From: Neocallimastix lanati (nom. inval.)
Taxonomy: Eukaryota; Neocallimastigomycota; Neocallimastigomycetes; Neocallimastigales; Neocallimastigaceae
DNA length: 22,500 nt
Assembly (NCBI GenBank): GCA_016946835.1
Contig: JACVTC010000203.1
Location: 127,501-150,000, forward strand
Reading direction: 5' to 3'
Under the pieces are notes generated by a model, which was not told the DNA's origin, made no database searches, and saw only the letters and a list, made by a program, of their open reading frames with translations. The position numbers and the translations under genes were made by a program. Positions 12,181 through 21,552 of the stretch are shown here, in pieces. Each line of letters starts with the position of its first letter. Position 1 is the first letter of the stretch.

Positions 12181-12989
12181 ATAAATTTTTTTTTTTTAAG
12201 GTATTTTCCTTCTTTTTTTTTATTGGTTAATTTTTATTTTCTTAAACAATTTTTTTTTCATTATTAATAATATATTACCAATATAATTATTTGATATATT
12301 AATTCTATTGTAAGATATCCTATCCTATATAAATAAATGGCTGTATAATTTATTTATAATATTAATATAAGGCTATTATTTTATATTATGAACTAATAAT
12401 TAAATTATATTATGAATACATTATCTATTCAATTTGTTTATACTATTTTTAAATTATATCAAATAGGAAAATAGGAAAAGTAGTTATAGGATGGATAAAA
12501 ATGATGTAATACTCTATTGTAGCAATAAACTGTAATATATATTTAAGATAAATAGCAGTCATAAGTCCTTGAGCAATTATCAATAAATTAACAAGGTATA
12601 ATTAATATATTGTAATATAAATGGTTATATTGATTTATAGTATACATATATATATTATTAAATCATCCATGAAAATCTTTTTTTTATTCATAAAAAAAAT
12701 AAAACTATTCATAAAAAATATAAATTTATATATAATCATGAATTATCATCGTATATATATTTTATAAATATTATATATTTATATCATATATCCGTTTATA
12801 TTATTTATATTTATTTTTGTTGATTTAAATTTTATATTTTAAATATTTTAATTTTTATGAGGTTTTTTTTTTTTTTTAAATTTTCATATGAAATATATAA
12901 AATAAAGTTTTAATAAAATGATTGACAAATAATTAAATTTAAAAATAATCACAAGTAAAAATAAAATAAAGTAAAAGTGATGTTAAGTT
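12181..12989. other. AT-rich spacer between repeat copies
   Basis: This stretch separates the outlying repeat copy from the main array. Composition is slightly less extreme around 12300-12600. No ORF, RNA gene or motif is recognised on either strand. Confidence 0.6.
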
Positions 12990-12994
12990 ATTAA

Positions 12995-13045
<51 letters not shown>

Positions 13046-13322
13046 AAAGAGTATTTATTAATAAATAAATAAATAAATAAATAATAAAAAAGAGTATTTA
13101 TTAATAAATAATTAATAATAAAAAGAATAAAAAGAGTATTTATTAATAAATAATAAATAATAAATAATAAATAATAAAAAGAGTATTTATTAATAAATAA
13201 TAAATAATAAAAAAGAGTATTTATTAATAAATAATAAATAATAAAAAAGAGTATTTATTAATAAATAATTAAATAATAAAAAAGAGTATTTATTAATAAA
13301 TAATTAAATAATAAATAATTGA
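12990..13322. repeat. 34-47 bp tandem array, 7 copies
   Basis: After an (AAAT)n leader at 12990-13046, the core GAGTATTTATTAATAAAT begins at 13049, 13092, 13134, 13181, 13215, 13249 and 13284. Spacings are 43, 42, 47, 34, 34 and 35. The core is conserved while the filler of TAA/TAAA units varies. The last units are the most uniform, which is consistent with recent local expansion there. Confidence 0.9.
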
Positions 13323-13707
13323 ATAATTATATAATTAAATAAAAATTATTTAAGCTATTTAACTAATATAATAAAGGTAAATAACATAACAAATAATTTT
13401 TAGTTCTTAATAAATAATATATAATAATCGATAATATAAATAATATATAAAAAAAAAAAAAAGGTTTATTAACAAATTATTAATAATAATATATATGGAA
13501 TATTATCAGCTATTCTCCATCCATAATAGGCATTTCAATATACTAATGAAGAAATTAGAGCTTTAAATCTATTGAATGCCTTCTAAATACTCTATAATAT
13601 TAAATATGGATGATCCATCAGACTTTTATTTATTTATTTTTTTAAAGTTTCTAATTAAAAAATACAAATGACTAAAATAAGAAATTTAAGAATAAATATA
13701 CCATAAA

Positions 13708-13748
<41 letters not shown>

Positions 13749-14130
13749 ATATAAAATAATAACAATAAAAATAAAAATAAAAATAAAATATAGACTGAAA
13801 TGAAATGAAATAAAAAAAAATAATACTTAAATCATTCTCTCTGTATCATCATTTTAAGTATTAATAATTTTTTAAATTTATTATTAAATAAAGAAATTAA
13901 TAATGATAAAAAAAAATTTTTTTTTTTGTTTTTTTTATTATTGATTTCTTTTTGATTAATTTTAAATAATTATTAGCTTTATATCTTTATTTTTTTGTTT
14001 TAAGAATATCATACTTTGAATTTTAATTTTTATGTTTTTTTATTCATTATTCATTACCTTATTTGATTATAATTACTAATTACTATTTTATTAATAGAAA
14101 ATTTTAAAAATAAAAATATATAATCAATAA
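13323..14130. other. AT-rich spacer with a 34-nt poly-A tract
   Basis: No gene is seen. A run of 34 A lies at 13713-13746. The stretch 13490-13620 has a more mixed composition but is closed by stops in the frames I read. No RNA gene was recognised. Confidence 0.65.
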
Positions 14131-14139
14131 CTACCAAAC

Positions 14140-14224
14140 ACTACTACTGTTGCTAATTATTATTATATTCAATAATCAATATTTAATAACAGTAGTAGTA
14201 GGGTTATTGAATGTAATAATAATT
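14140..14224. repeat. Two interleaved inverted repeats
   Basis: Element A (ACTACTACTGTT, 14140-14151) is reverse-complemented at 14188-14199. Element B (21 nt, 14155-14175) is reverse-complemented at 14204-14224 with one mismatch. The order is A, B, A', B', so the two stems cross rather than nest, which is pseudoknot topology if transcribed. No other feature explains it. Confidence 0.75.
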
Positions 14225-14834
14225 AACAAGCATTCATCTTTAATTAATTAAAAATCAATTTAAAATAATTAAAAATAGTTAATAATTAATAATTAAAATT
14301 AAAAAATAAAAATATAAATAATTATTAATTAAAATTATATAAAAATAAAAATATAAAAAAAAAATAAAAAAAAAAAAAAAAAAACTAATGATTATTTAAT
14401 TTTAAAATAATTAATTATAAATAATAATTAAAAAAGTTTAAAGTAAAAATTTATTTTTATTTTTTATTTTTTATTTTTTTTTAAAAAAAAAAAATTCCAT
14501 CACCAATGAAATATGCATACATTGATGTAGGTTGGTAGGAAGAAGGAAGGTTGTTTAATAATTAAAAAGAAAAATAAACAAACAAATTAAAAAAAAAAAA
14601 AATAAATGAAAACAATTTTTAATTAATAAACTAAATAAAAAAAAGTTTTTTTTTTTTTTTTCTTGTTTTTTTATGTAATGTTAATTTTATTAATATTTTA
14701 ATTATTTTAATTATTTTAATTATATATATATTTATTTTAATATTTCATATTTAATATTTAATTTTTTTATTTTATATATAATTTTATTTTATACTTTTTC
14801 ATTAAAAATTTTATAAAACTTAATACATGTAAAA

Positions 14835-14869
<35 letters not shown>

Positions 14870-16640
14870 ATATAAAAAATGATTGAAAAAAAAATTAACC
14901 TATTTTTTTTTTCAATTAAAAAATCTATTTATATTTTATATCTATTTATATTTTATATCTATTTATATTTTATTTATTATTTTCTTAATATCGGTTTATA
15001 TTTCTTTAGGTAAACTTTTGATATTTTTTTATATATACATTATTATACCTTAAAAAAAAATAAATAAATAAAATATAAAATAAATAAATGAATAAATAAA
15101 TAAAAATAAATAAATAAATAAAATTTAAACTTTAATTATAAATAAAAATAATAATAATAAAAATTTTTTTTTCTTCTTTTAAATTAATCCAATAAAGATT
15201 CTATACGAAAAGAAATTAATAAAAAAAAAAGTACTTTTAATAATAATTAAAAAAAATTAAAAAAATAATTAATAAAATAAAATAATTAATAAAATAAAAT
15301 AATTAATAAAATAATTAAAAAAAAAATTTTATAATTAAAAAATTTATAATAAAAAAAAAAATAATTAAAATTTTTAATAATAAAATAATTATAATAAATC
15401 TAAACATGTTTAACATCAATGCTAATATTACAAATAATTTTAATTAAAATAAAATAAGAATATATTCCTAAAGAAAAGATTTTTAGGTATGAATGGTTTC
15501 ATTCTTTGGAAGAAACAGGATTTTCCCTAGAAGAATAGATCTTTATTTTTTTTTTTTTATTAATTATATATATTTTTAGAAGGATAATAATATTAATAAT
15601 AATGATATAATAATAATAATAGTAAGGATATTGGAATAAATTTTTGGTTACATGAATATAAAAAGAAAAAAAAATAATTTTTTTTTCTATTTATTGTATT
15701 TATTTTTATTTATTTTTATTTTTATTTTTTTTCATTTTAATTAATATACTATAAATAACCAAATAAATAAAATAATAAAAAATATAATATAATATAATAA
15801 GAATATAATAAGAATATAATAAGAATATAATAAAATAAAATTGTGAAGAATTAATAACTGTTTCAACTGTTTTAGTTTTATTTTTTTTTTTTAAAAAAAA
15901 AATTATATTAATTATTTATTTAATTATTATTTATTTAATTATTATTTATTTATTTATTATTTATGTAATTATTATTTATGTAATTATTCTTAATGAAAAT
16001 TAAAAACTAAAAAAAAATATATATAAAAATATATATATATATAGTATATATATTATAAATGTATAAATTTTATATATATTTTTAATTTTTTTTTTTTTTT
16101 TTTATTTTTTAATTTTTAATTTCTTCTGGTGTAAAAAACCGTAGTAGGATAAGGAAATCGATTCTATTTAAAATTTAGAAAATTAAAAAAAAAAAAAATA
16201 AAAATAATAATAAAAAATAATAAATAATAAATAATAAATAATAAAAAATAATAATGATTTTTTTTTTTTTTTGATTAAAAAAAAAATAAAGTATTAGGAA
16301 TAAAAAAAAATTATTGGAAGGATGAGCTACTGTTTCTTTTTTTTTTTTTTTTTTTTTCTTGACAACTTTTTTTAGAATTTCATTTATTATTATTTTTTTA
16401 TTTAATTTTTTTTTATTTTTTTTTTTAAGTTTTTTTTTTTTTTTTTTTAGTTTATTTAATTTTATGTTATCAAGTTTATGGGTGGTGATTTCAAATTTTT
16501 CATCCCTAATAGACATTATTTTTTTTTTATTTAATAGTTATTTGTTAAATTATTTATATTTATTTTATTCTTATTTTATTTTATTCTTATTTTTATTTTA
16601 CTTTTTTTGGGGGTATTTTTATTAGTTTTATTTCATCATT
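14225..16640. other. AT-rich spacer with short tandem repeats
   Basis: It contains an (AAAT)n run at about 14832-14870, a 17-bp unit repeated three times at 14923-14973, AAAT runs at 15060-15121, an 11-bp AAGAATATAAT unit repeated about four times at about 15797-15830, and TTTA/TGTAATTA repeats at 15905-15985. A minus-strand frame at 16175-16516 has about 22 ordinary residues (SIRDEKFEITTHKLDNIKL) before collapsing into poly-Lys from A-runs. It could be debris of a gene but is unsupported. Confidence 0.6.
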
Positions 16641-17520
16641 AATTCTGTAATATTATATAAAGATTAATTATATGAAAAATGAAAATAGAAAATAATGATA
16701 ATTTTATTTATTTATAATTTCCAATTCTATCATTCTATTGGATCATTCTAATAATTATATGTTAACAATTCTCCCCTCATATCTAACATCTTCATTGATG
16801 GATGTTTGATTTGTTAAAAATTATTATAATCGGGGATAAATTCTGTTAATAAACTTTTCCCTAAATTTTACTCAATTTAGTTAGTCCCGTTAAAGGTATT
16901 TTCGTTAAAATCCATCCATCCTGTTAAATTCCCTTTTTAGATTTAATATATATTCTATAGCTTTACCGTTATTGATTCTCTTTTTATTAGATCTCTTCTA
17001 TGATGATATTTTTTTTTATATCGATAGGCTTTTCGACTTTGGATGGAGAGATTGATTTTTGACCAAGGTTAGGTGGCCGCTTTATGATGGATGATTATCC
17101 TCCATAACATAAAATTTGATAGGAACTGATGATGAGTACCTAATTTAATTTCTTTCATTACAGTTCGTTTCGTTTCATGTCCCATAATTCATATGTTTTG
17201 GTGGCAATCACTGAATCACTGATGCTGTAAAATATTAAAAATTTCAATTATTGGAAGTCGCCACCGCAATGCTGAACTGAAGCTTTGACGGACGGACGGA
17301 CTTGCCCAAACGTGTCGATGAAATTCCTAAGGAAATTCCTGAGCATTATCAAAAAAAAGAATAAAAATTAAAAAAAAAAAAAAATAAATAAAAAAACCTA
17401 ACATGGATTTTCCAAAGTTTTATGGCATGGCATCTTCCCCCCCCCTCCTCCATCATCATCAGCATCATCATCAGCATCGGCGTAGGCGGCGTAGGCCCTT
17501 TTAGACGATGACGGTTACAT
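16641..17520. other. Compositional island, unassigned
   Basis: GC rises visibly here compared with the 12 kb to the left, and homopolymers become rarer until 17350. No frame stays open for long on either strand. Short stretches of ordinary codons on the minus strand, about 16770-16930, are broken by stops. The island includes a (GGAC)n-type run at 17287-17301 and the trinucleotide block described separately. It could be a decayed gene or transposon, but I recognise no domain. Confidence 0.5.
17448..17496. repeat. CAT/CAG trinucleotide and GGCGTAGGC repeats
   Basis: A run of nine C at 17437-17445 and CTCCTCC lead into CATCATCATCAG twice and then GGCGTAGGC twice (17479-17496). This is the most GC-rich point of the window. 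It resembles a low-complexity coding segment, but no open frame supports a gene. Confidence 0.7.
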
Positions 17521-17552
17521 CACTTGAAAAAAAAAATTTTTTTTTTTTTTTT

Positions 17553-17890
17553 ATTTATTTCCGTTATTATTACTTCCACCTGAAAATTTTTTTTTTTTTA
17601 TTTCCGTTGTTGTTCTTAACTTCCCTTAAATTTTAAGGTATTTGAAAAAAAAAAAAAAAAAATTTTTTTTTTTTCCTCCACACGCGCGTTTTTCATCCCT
17701 TCTTTCACCTGTCATGATTTTTTTATTTATTTATTTATTTATTTTTTTTTTTTTTTTATTTCCATTGTTCTTAACTTCTACCTGAAAAAAATTTTTTTTT
17801 TTTTTATTTCCGTTGTTCTTAACTTCTACCTGAAAAAAAATTTTTTTTTTTATTTCCATTGTTCTTAACTTCCACCTGAAAATTTTTTTT
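17553..17890. repeat. 46-48 bp minisatellite, about 5 copies
   Basis: The core TTCCGTTGTTCTTAACTTC followed by TACCTGAAAA is seen in good copies starting near 17761, 17809 and 17855 (spacings 48 and 46) and in diverged copies near 17560 and 17602. Every unit ends in an A-run directly joined to a T-run, so each boundary is self-complementary. Confidence 0.85.
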
Positions 17891-17900
17891 TTTTTTTTTT

Positions 17901-18723
17901 AATTTGCTCTTTGACTCAAAAATATATTTCATTTTTCCTCTACCTATTAATTAAAATATCATCGATATAATTACCTGTTATAATACATATAATATAGTTA
18001 CAGCTATTCTTTTTAATGTATAGGCAAGGTTCACTTGTGAGTCTATTGAAGTTTTATACCAAAAAGAATATTATTTTAATTTTTTTTTTTTTTTTTTTCA
18101 TTCCAGGCTCTACCTGCTTGCTCTTGCTTTAGGCTCGTCTATATGGCTTTATTTAATTTCTAAAAAAAAAAAAAAGAAAAAAAAAGAAAAAAAAAACGTA
18201 TTGTTAAAAGAGGGATAACCCTTCGGGGCTTTCATATATATATATATATATATATTTATATAATTCTTCATTTATTTTTGGGGTTGGGCGTTGAGGTAAT
18301 GGTAATGCGACATCAATGTCTATGTCGATTTGGACAATTTTTTTTTTTTTTTTTTTTTTTTTTGAAACCTTTTTAATTGTAATGTGATGAATACTAATTA
18401 TTCTCAAAAACGACATCTAATTTCAGGGGTCGAAGAGAAAAATGAAAAATATCGTGTTCAATACCATAAATTTCGTTGAGTGGAAAACCAATGAGTGAGC
18501 GACGACGAGTCGTTGCTTTTTGCTTTCCTTTTTTTGATGATAATTCCCTTTTAGGGTTTCCTTTTTTTTTTTATCCTTATAAAAAAAAAAAAAAAACCCC
18601 TCATTGACTTGAGATGATATTTTAGCTCCTTTGGGAATGCTTTTTTCTTTTTCATGTTTTTTTTTGCAATTCTATTAGCTCCTTTGGGAATGCTTTTTTT
18701 TTTTTTTGTAGTTTTTTAAAAAC

Positions 18724-18760
<37 letters not shown>
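17901..18760. repeat. Tandem duplication, copy 1
   Basis: This segment matches 19026-19830 nearly base for base apart from homopolymer lengths and scattered substitutions. The offset falls from 1125 at the left end to about 1085 at the right end because of indels. The duplicated unit is about 1.1 kb and includes the less repetitive link 18769-19025. It contains an (AT)n tract, a GC-rich hairpin at 18499-18516, a T-run/A-run palindrome at 18562-18596 and two copies of the 17-nt core. No conserved ORF spans it: a 70-residue minus-strand frame at 18204-18416 is not preserved in copy 2. Confidence 0.9.
18499..18516. repeat. GC-rich hairpin followed by poly-T (copy 1)
   Basis: GCGACGACGAGTCGTTGC folds into a stem of about 7 bp (one G-T pair) with a four-base loop, directly followed by TTTTT. 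The same element is intact at 19587-19604 in copy 2. It would suit an RNA polymerase III-type stop or a structured RNA end, but no upstream RNA gene was recognised. Confidence 0.45.

Positions 18761-18768
<8 letters not shown>
18730..18768. repeat. 39-nt poly-T tract
   Basis: An uninterrupted run of 39 T at the right end of duplication copy 1, followed by (TTTA)n. The corresponding tract in copy 2 is shorter. Confidence 0.9.
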
Positions 18769-18770
<2 letters not shown>

Positions 18771-19025
18771 TTTATTTATTTATTTATTTATTTTTTTTTT
18801 ATTTATGATTTTCATTTGGCTATAAGTTATGAGTTGGTTTTCCATTATTTTTTTTTCCAATTTAAATTTTCTTTAGTGAAGTTCATTAATCTATCCTCTC
18901 CTAGCATGGATGAATTCAGTAGTCTGTCATTAATATTCTTCTCGAACTTAAATTCCTATAATGACATCTAACATCTAATTTCTCTAATGTTTTTAATGTT
19001 AAAATGTTTTTTTTTTTTTTTTTTT
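18769..19025. other. Unique link between the duplicated copies
   Basis: About 260 bp of more ordinary sequence after the (TTTA)n run. It is present once, so the second unit of the duplication is incomplete at its right end. No feature is recognised in it. Confidence 0.6.
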
Positions 19026-19830
19026 AATTTGCTCTTTGACTCAAAAATATATTTCATTTTTCCTCTATCTATTAATTAAAATATCATCAATATAATTACC
19101 TGGTATAATACATATAATATCGTTACAGCTATTCTTTTTAATGTCTAGGCAAGGTTCACTTGTGAGTCTATTGAAGTTTTATACCAAAAAGAATATTTTT
19201 TTAATTTTTTTTTTTTTTTCATTCCAGGTTCTACCTGCTTGCTTTAGGCTCGTCTATATGGCTTTATTTAATTTCTAAAAAAAAAAAAGAAAAAAGTGTA
19301 TTGTTATATGAGAGATAACCCTTCGAGGCTTTCATATATATATATATATATTTATATAATTCTTCATTTATTTTGTCGTTAGGCGTTAAGGTAATGCGAC
19401 ATCAATGTCTATGTCGATTTGGACAATTTTTTTTTTTTTTTTTTTTTTTTTGAAACCTTTTTAACTGTAATGTGATGAATACTAATTATTCTCAAAAACG
19501 ACATCTAATTTCAGGGGTCGAAGAGAAAAATGAAAAATATCGTGTTCAATACCATAAATTTCGTTGAGTGGAAAACCAATGAGTGAGCGACGACGAGTCG
19601 TTGCTTTTTTGCTTTCCTTTTTTTGATGATAATTCCCTTTTAGGGTTTCCTTTTTTTTTTTTTTATAAGGATAAAAAAAAAAAAAACCCTCATTGACTTG
19701 AGATGATATTAGCTCCTTTGGGAATGCTTTTTTTTTTCATGTTTTTTTTTGCAATTCTATTAGCTCCTTTGGGAATGCTTTTTTTTTTTTTTTGTAGTTT
19801 TTTAAAAACGTTTAGTTTTTTTTTTTTTTT
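19026..19830. repeat. Tandem duplication, copy 2 (right-truncated)
   Basis: The counterpart of 17901-18730. Diagnostic differences include CTACCTATT to CTATCTATT, ATCGATAT to ATCAATAT, loss of one GGTAAT unit near 19390, and the exact inversion of the 8-nt spacer at 19665-19672. It runs directly into additional 17-nt core units instead of the poly-T/TTTA end of copy 1. Confidence 0.9.
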
Positions 19831-19960
19831 TTTTTTTTGGAATTCCATTAGCTCCTTTGGGAATGCTTTTTTTTTTTTTGTAGTTTTTTAAAAATGTTTA
19901 GTTTTTTTTTTTTTTACATATTTTTTTTTTTTTGCAATTCTATTAGCTCCTTTGGGAATG

Positions 19961-19993
<33 letters not shown>

Positions 19994-20719
19994 TAGTTTT
20001 TTTTTGTAATTTTTTAAAAAAGGTTTAGTTCTTTTTTTTTTTTGTAGTTTTTTAAAAAGGTTTAGTTTTTTTTTTTCATGTATTTTTTTGCAATTCTATT
20101 AGCTCCTTTGGGAATGCTTTTTTTTTTTTTTTAATGTTTTTTTTTGCAATTCTCCTTTTACAGCGTCTAACCATTTTTCTTTTTCTATTAAAGTTGAAAT
20201 ATATCTTTCGAAATATTTTGGTTCTCTTCGGTTAATAAACAATGGATTTAATTTTTGGGGAATACTTGATTTTATCTCTTTATCTCTTTATCTGATGGAT
20301 GAAGAGTATTATTAGAGGAAAGAAGTACAGTGTGTATCCGCATTGATATGAGTGCTTTTTTTTGTTTTGTGGAGAAACTTCATTATGATTATTATTATTT
20401 ATTTATTTTTTGTCATGATGATTGGTAGAAGAAGATAAAAAAATTTGAGGTTGATTAAATTTCGATACTTAAGTATTAATACGTGAGGGTAGGCTGATAT
20501 GGTTATGGTTATTGCTTTTTTTTTTTTTTTTTTTTGTAAATAATTTTGTATTCCCGTACCTTCAAGTGTACCTGCCGATTTCATGATTTGAAATAAAGTT
20601 TTTTTTTTTTTTTTTTTTTTTTGAGTTCTCCTTTGGAATTAAAAAAAAGGTAGTGGAGGTGGAATTGACTGAAATTGATTCTTATAAATAATTTATTTTT
20701 TTTTTTTTTTTTTTAAATT

Positions 20720-20750
20720 AAATAATTCCTATCTGGAAAAGGAATTATTT
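20720..20750. repeat. 11-bp perfect inverted repeat
   Basis: Arms AAATAATTCCT (20720-20730) and AGGAATTATTT (20740-20750) enclose a 9-nt loop. The left arm follows a T-run. Its role is unknown. Confidence 0.75.
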
Positions 20751-21270
20751 TATTTCGTGTGAAAAGGCTGAGGAGGATCGATATAAGAAGAAGATGTAGA
20801 GTATAGTATATTTCTTGGCTACTAGTACGAAGAGAGAAAATTAAAATACTGGAAGACTGTAGAAAGTGAACCTGATGGTTTTATATTATTTTAAGCTGGA
20901 TATGTAGTAACATTGGAGTTGTATAATTAATAATATCATGTAGTTTCTTAATATTATCATTGTAATGAATCTATTGTTTTTTTTTTACTTTAGCATTATT
21001 TTGTATATGTATTTTTCTATAGTATTGTTTAAACTCTCATGTAACTATTGTAAAATGGAAGTGTTGGAGATTGATTCACTCCAAAGCTTGTGTTTAAGAC
21101 ATTATTTAACGGAATGGGAGTCTTTCACTACTAATATTATTTACATTTTCATTTCAGTTTACTTAGGAGTACATTAGAGATAATTATTTTATCAATCAAA
21201 GCTTTACTAATCGAATAGAATTTCAGAAACTCAAAAGTTAACAGAAAAATACAAAACAAAAAAAAAAAAA

Positions 21271-21333
21271 AGAGATTATTCATTACTACAAAAAAAAAAA
21301 AAACAGGAAAAAAGAGATTATTCATGACTACAA
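21271..21333. repeat. Short direct repeat, period 42
   Basis: AGAGATTATTCATTACTACA at 21271-21290 recurs at 21313-21332 with one change (CATGACTACA). Both copies are preceded and followed by A-rich sequence. Confidence 0.85.
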
Positions 21334-21552
21334 AATTCTTAAGTTGTTCGTTTTATTTAAACTTAATCAATTACTGCACAAAGATAGGATCTTCATATAT
21401 ATATATTTTTTTCTCTTTTTTTATTTATTTATTTTTTTCTATTTTATTTTATATATATATATATATATATATTTTTATATCTATATTTCTTAGTTTTTAG
21501 TATTTTAGTTTTTATTTGTTTGATTTTTTAAATAAGTAGTTTTTAGTTCATT

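Larger units (their letters stand above)
18624..20117. repeat. Dispersed 17-nt core repeat between T-runs, 7 copies
   Basis: AGCTCCTTTGGGAATGC occurs exactly at 18624, 18677, 19711, 19762, 19850, 19945 and 20101. Most copies are preceded by GCAATTCTATT and followed by a T-run and GTAGTTTTTTAAAAA.GTTTAG. Two copies are in duplication copy 1, two at the matching places in copy 2, and three extra copies extend to the right. The 62-residue Phe-rich frame at 19703-19891 is an artefact of this repeat. Confidence 0.9.
20118..21552. other. Unassigned spacer right of the repeat complex
   Basis: Moderate AT richness with T-runs. A degenerate relic of the 17-nt repeat (GCAATTCTCCTTTT) is at about 20145. 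A 61-residue minus-strand frame at 20399-20584 and a 70-residue plus-strand frame at 20965-21177 have mixed composition, but I recognise no motif and do not call them. This stretch could hold decayed upstream parts of the retroelement that follows, but I see no reverse transcriptase signature in it. Confidence 0.55.

Noticed and set aside
16175-16625. Overlapping 113-residue minus-strand and 88-residue plus-strand frames
   Set aside because: Mostly poly-Lys or poly-Phe from A- or T-runs. About 22 minus-strand residues look ordinary, but that is too little to call a gene.
18223-18232. C(UUCG)G tetraloop hairpin (CCCTTCGGGG)
   Set aside because: The stem is only 3 bp, and copy 2 reads CCCTTCGAGG, breaking the closing pair without compensation.
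18204-18416. 70-residue minus-strand frame in duplication copy 1
   Set aside because: The equivalent in copy 2 is frameshifted by a homopolymer and interrupted by a stop, so the frame is not conserved; it also contains (AT)n and poly-Lys translations.
17901-19830. Pair of long terminal repeats flanking a retrotransposon
   Set aside because: The copies are only about 260 bp apart with no coding interior or recognisable primer-binding site, and one copy is truncated; tandem duplication fits better.
18624-20117. CRISPR-like array (short conserved repeat with spacers)
   Set aside because: Spacers are mainly poly-T with shared GTAGTTTTTT and GCAATTCTATT flanks and irregular length; no cas genes, and the genome is eukaryotic.
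20965-21177. 70-residue plus-strand frame with mixed composition
   Set aside because: No motif recognised, no conserved start context and no clear link to the LINE remnant; it could be decayed coding DNA but nothing decides it.
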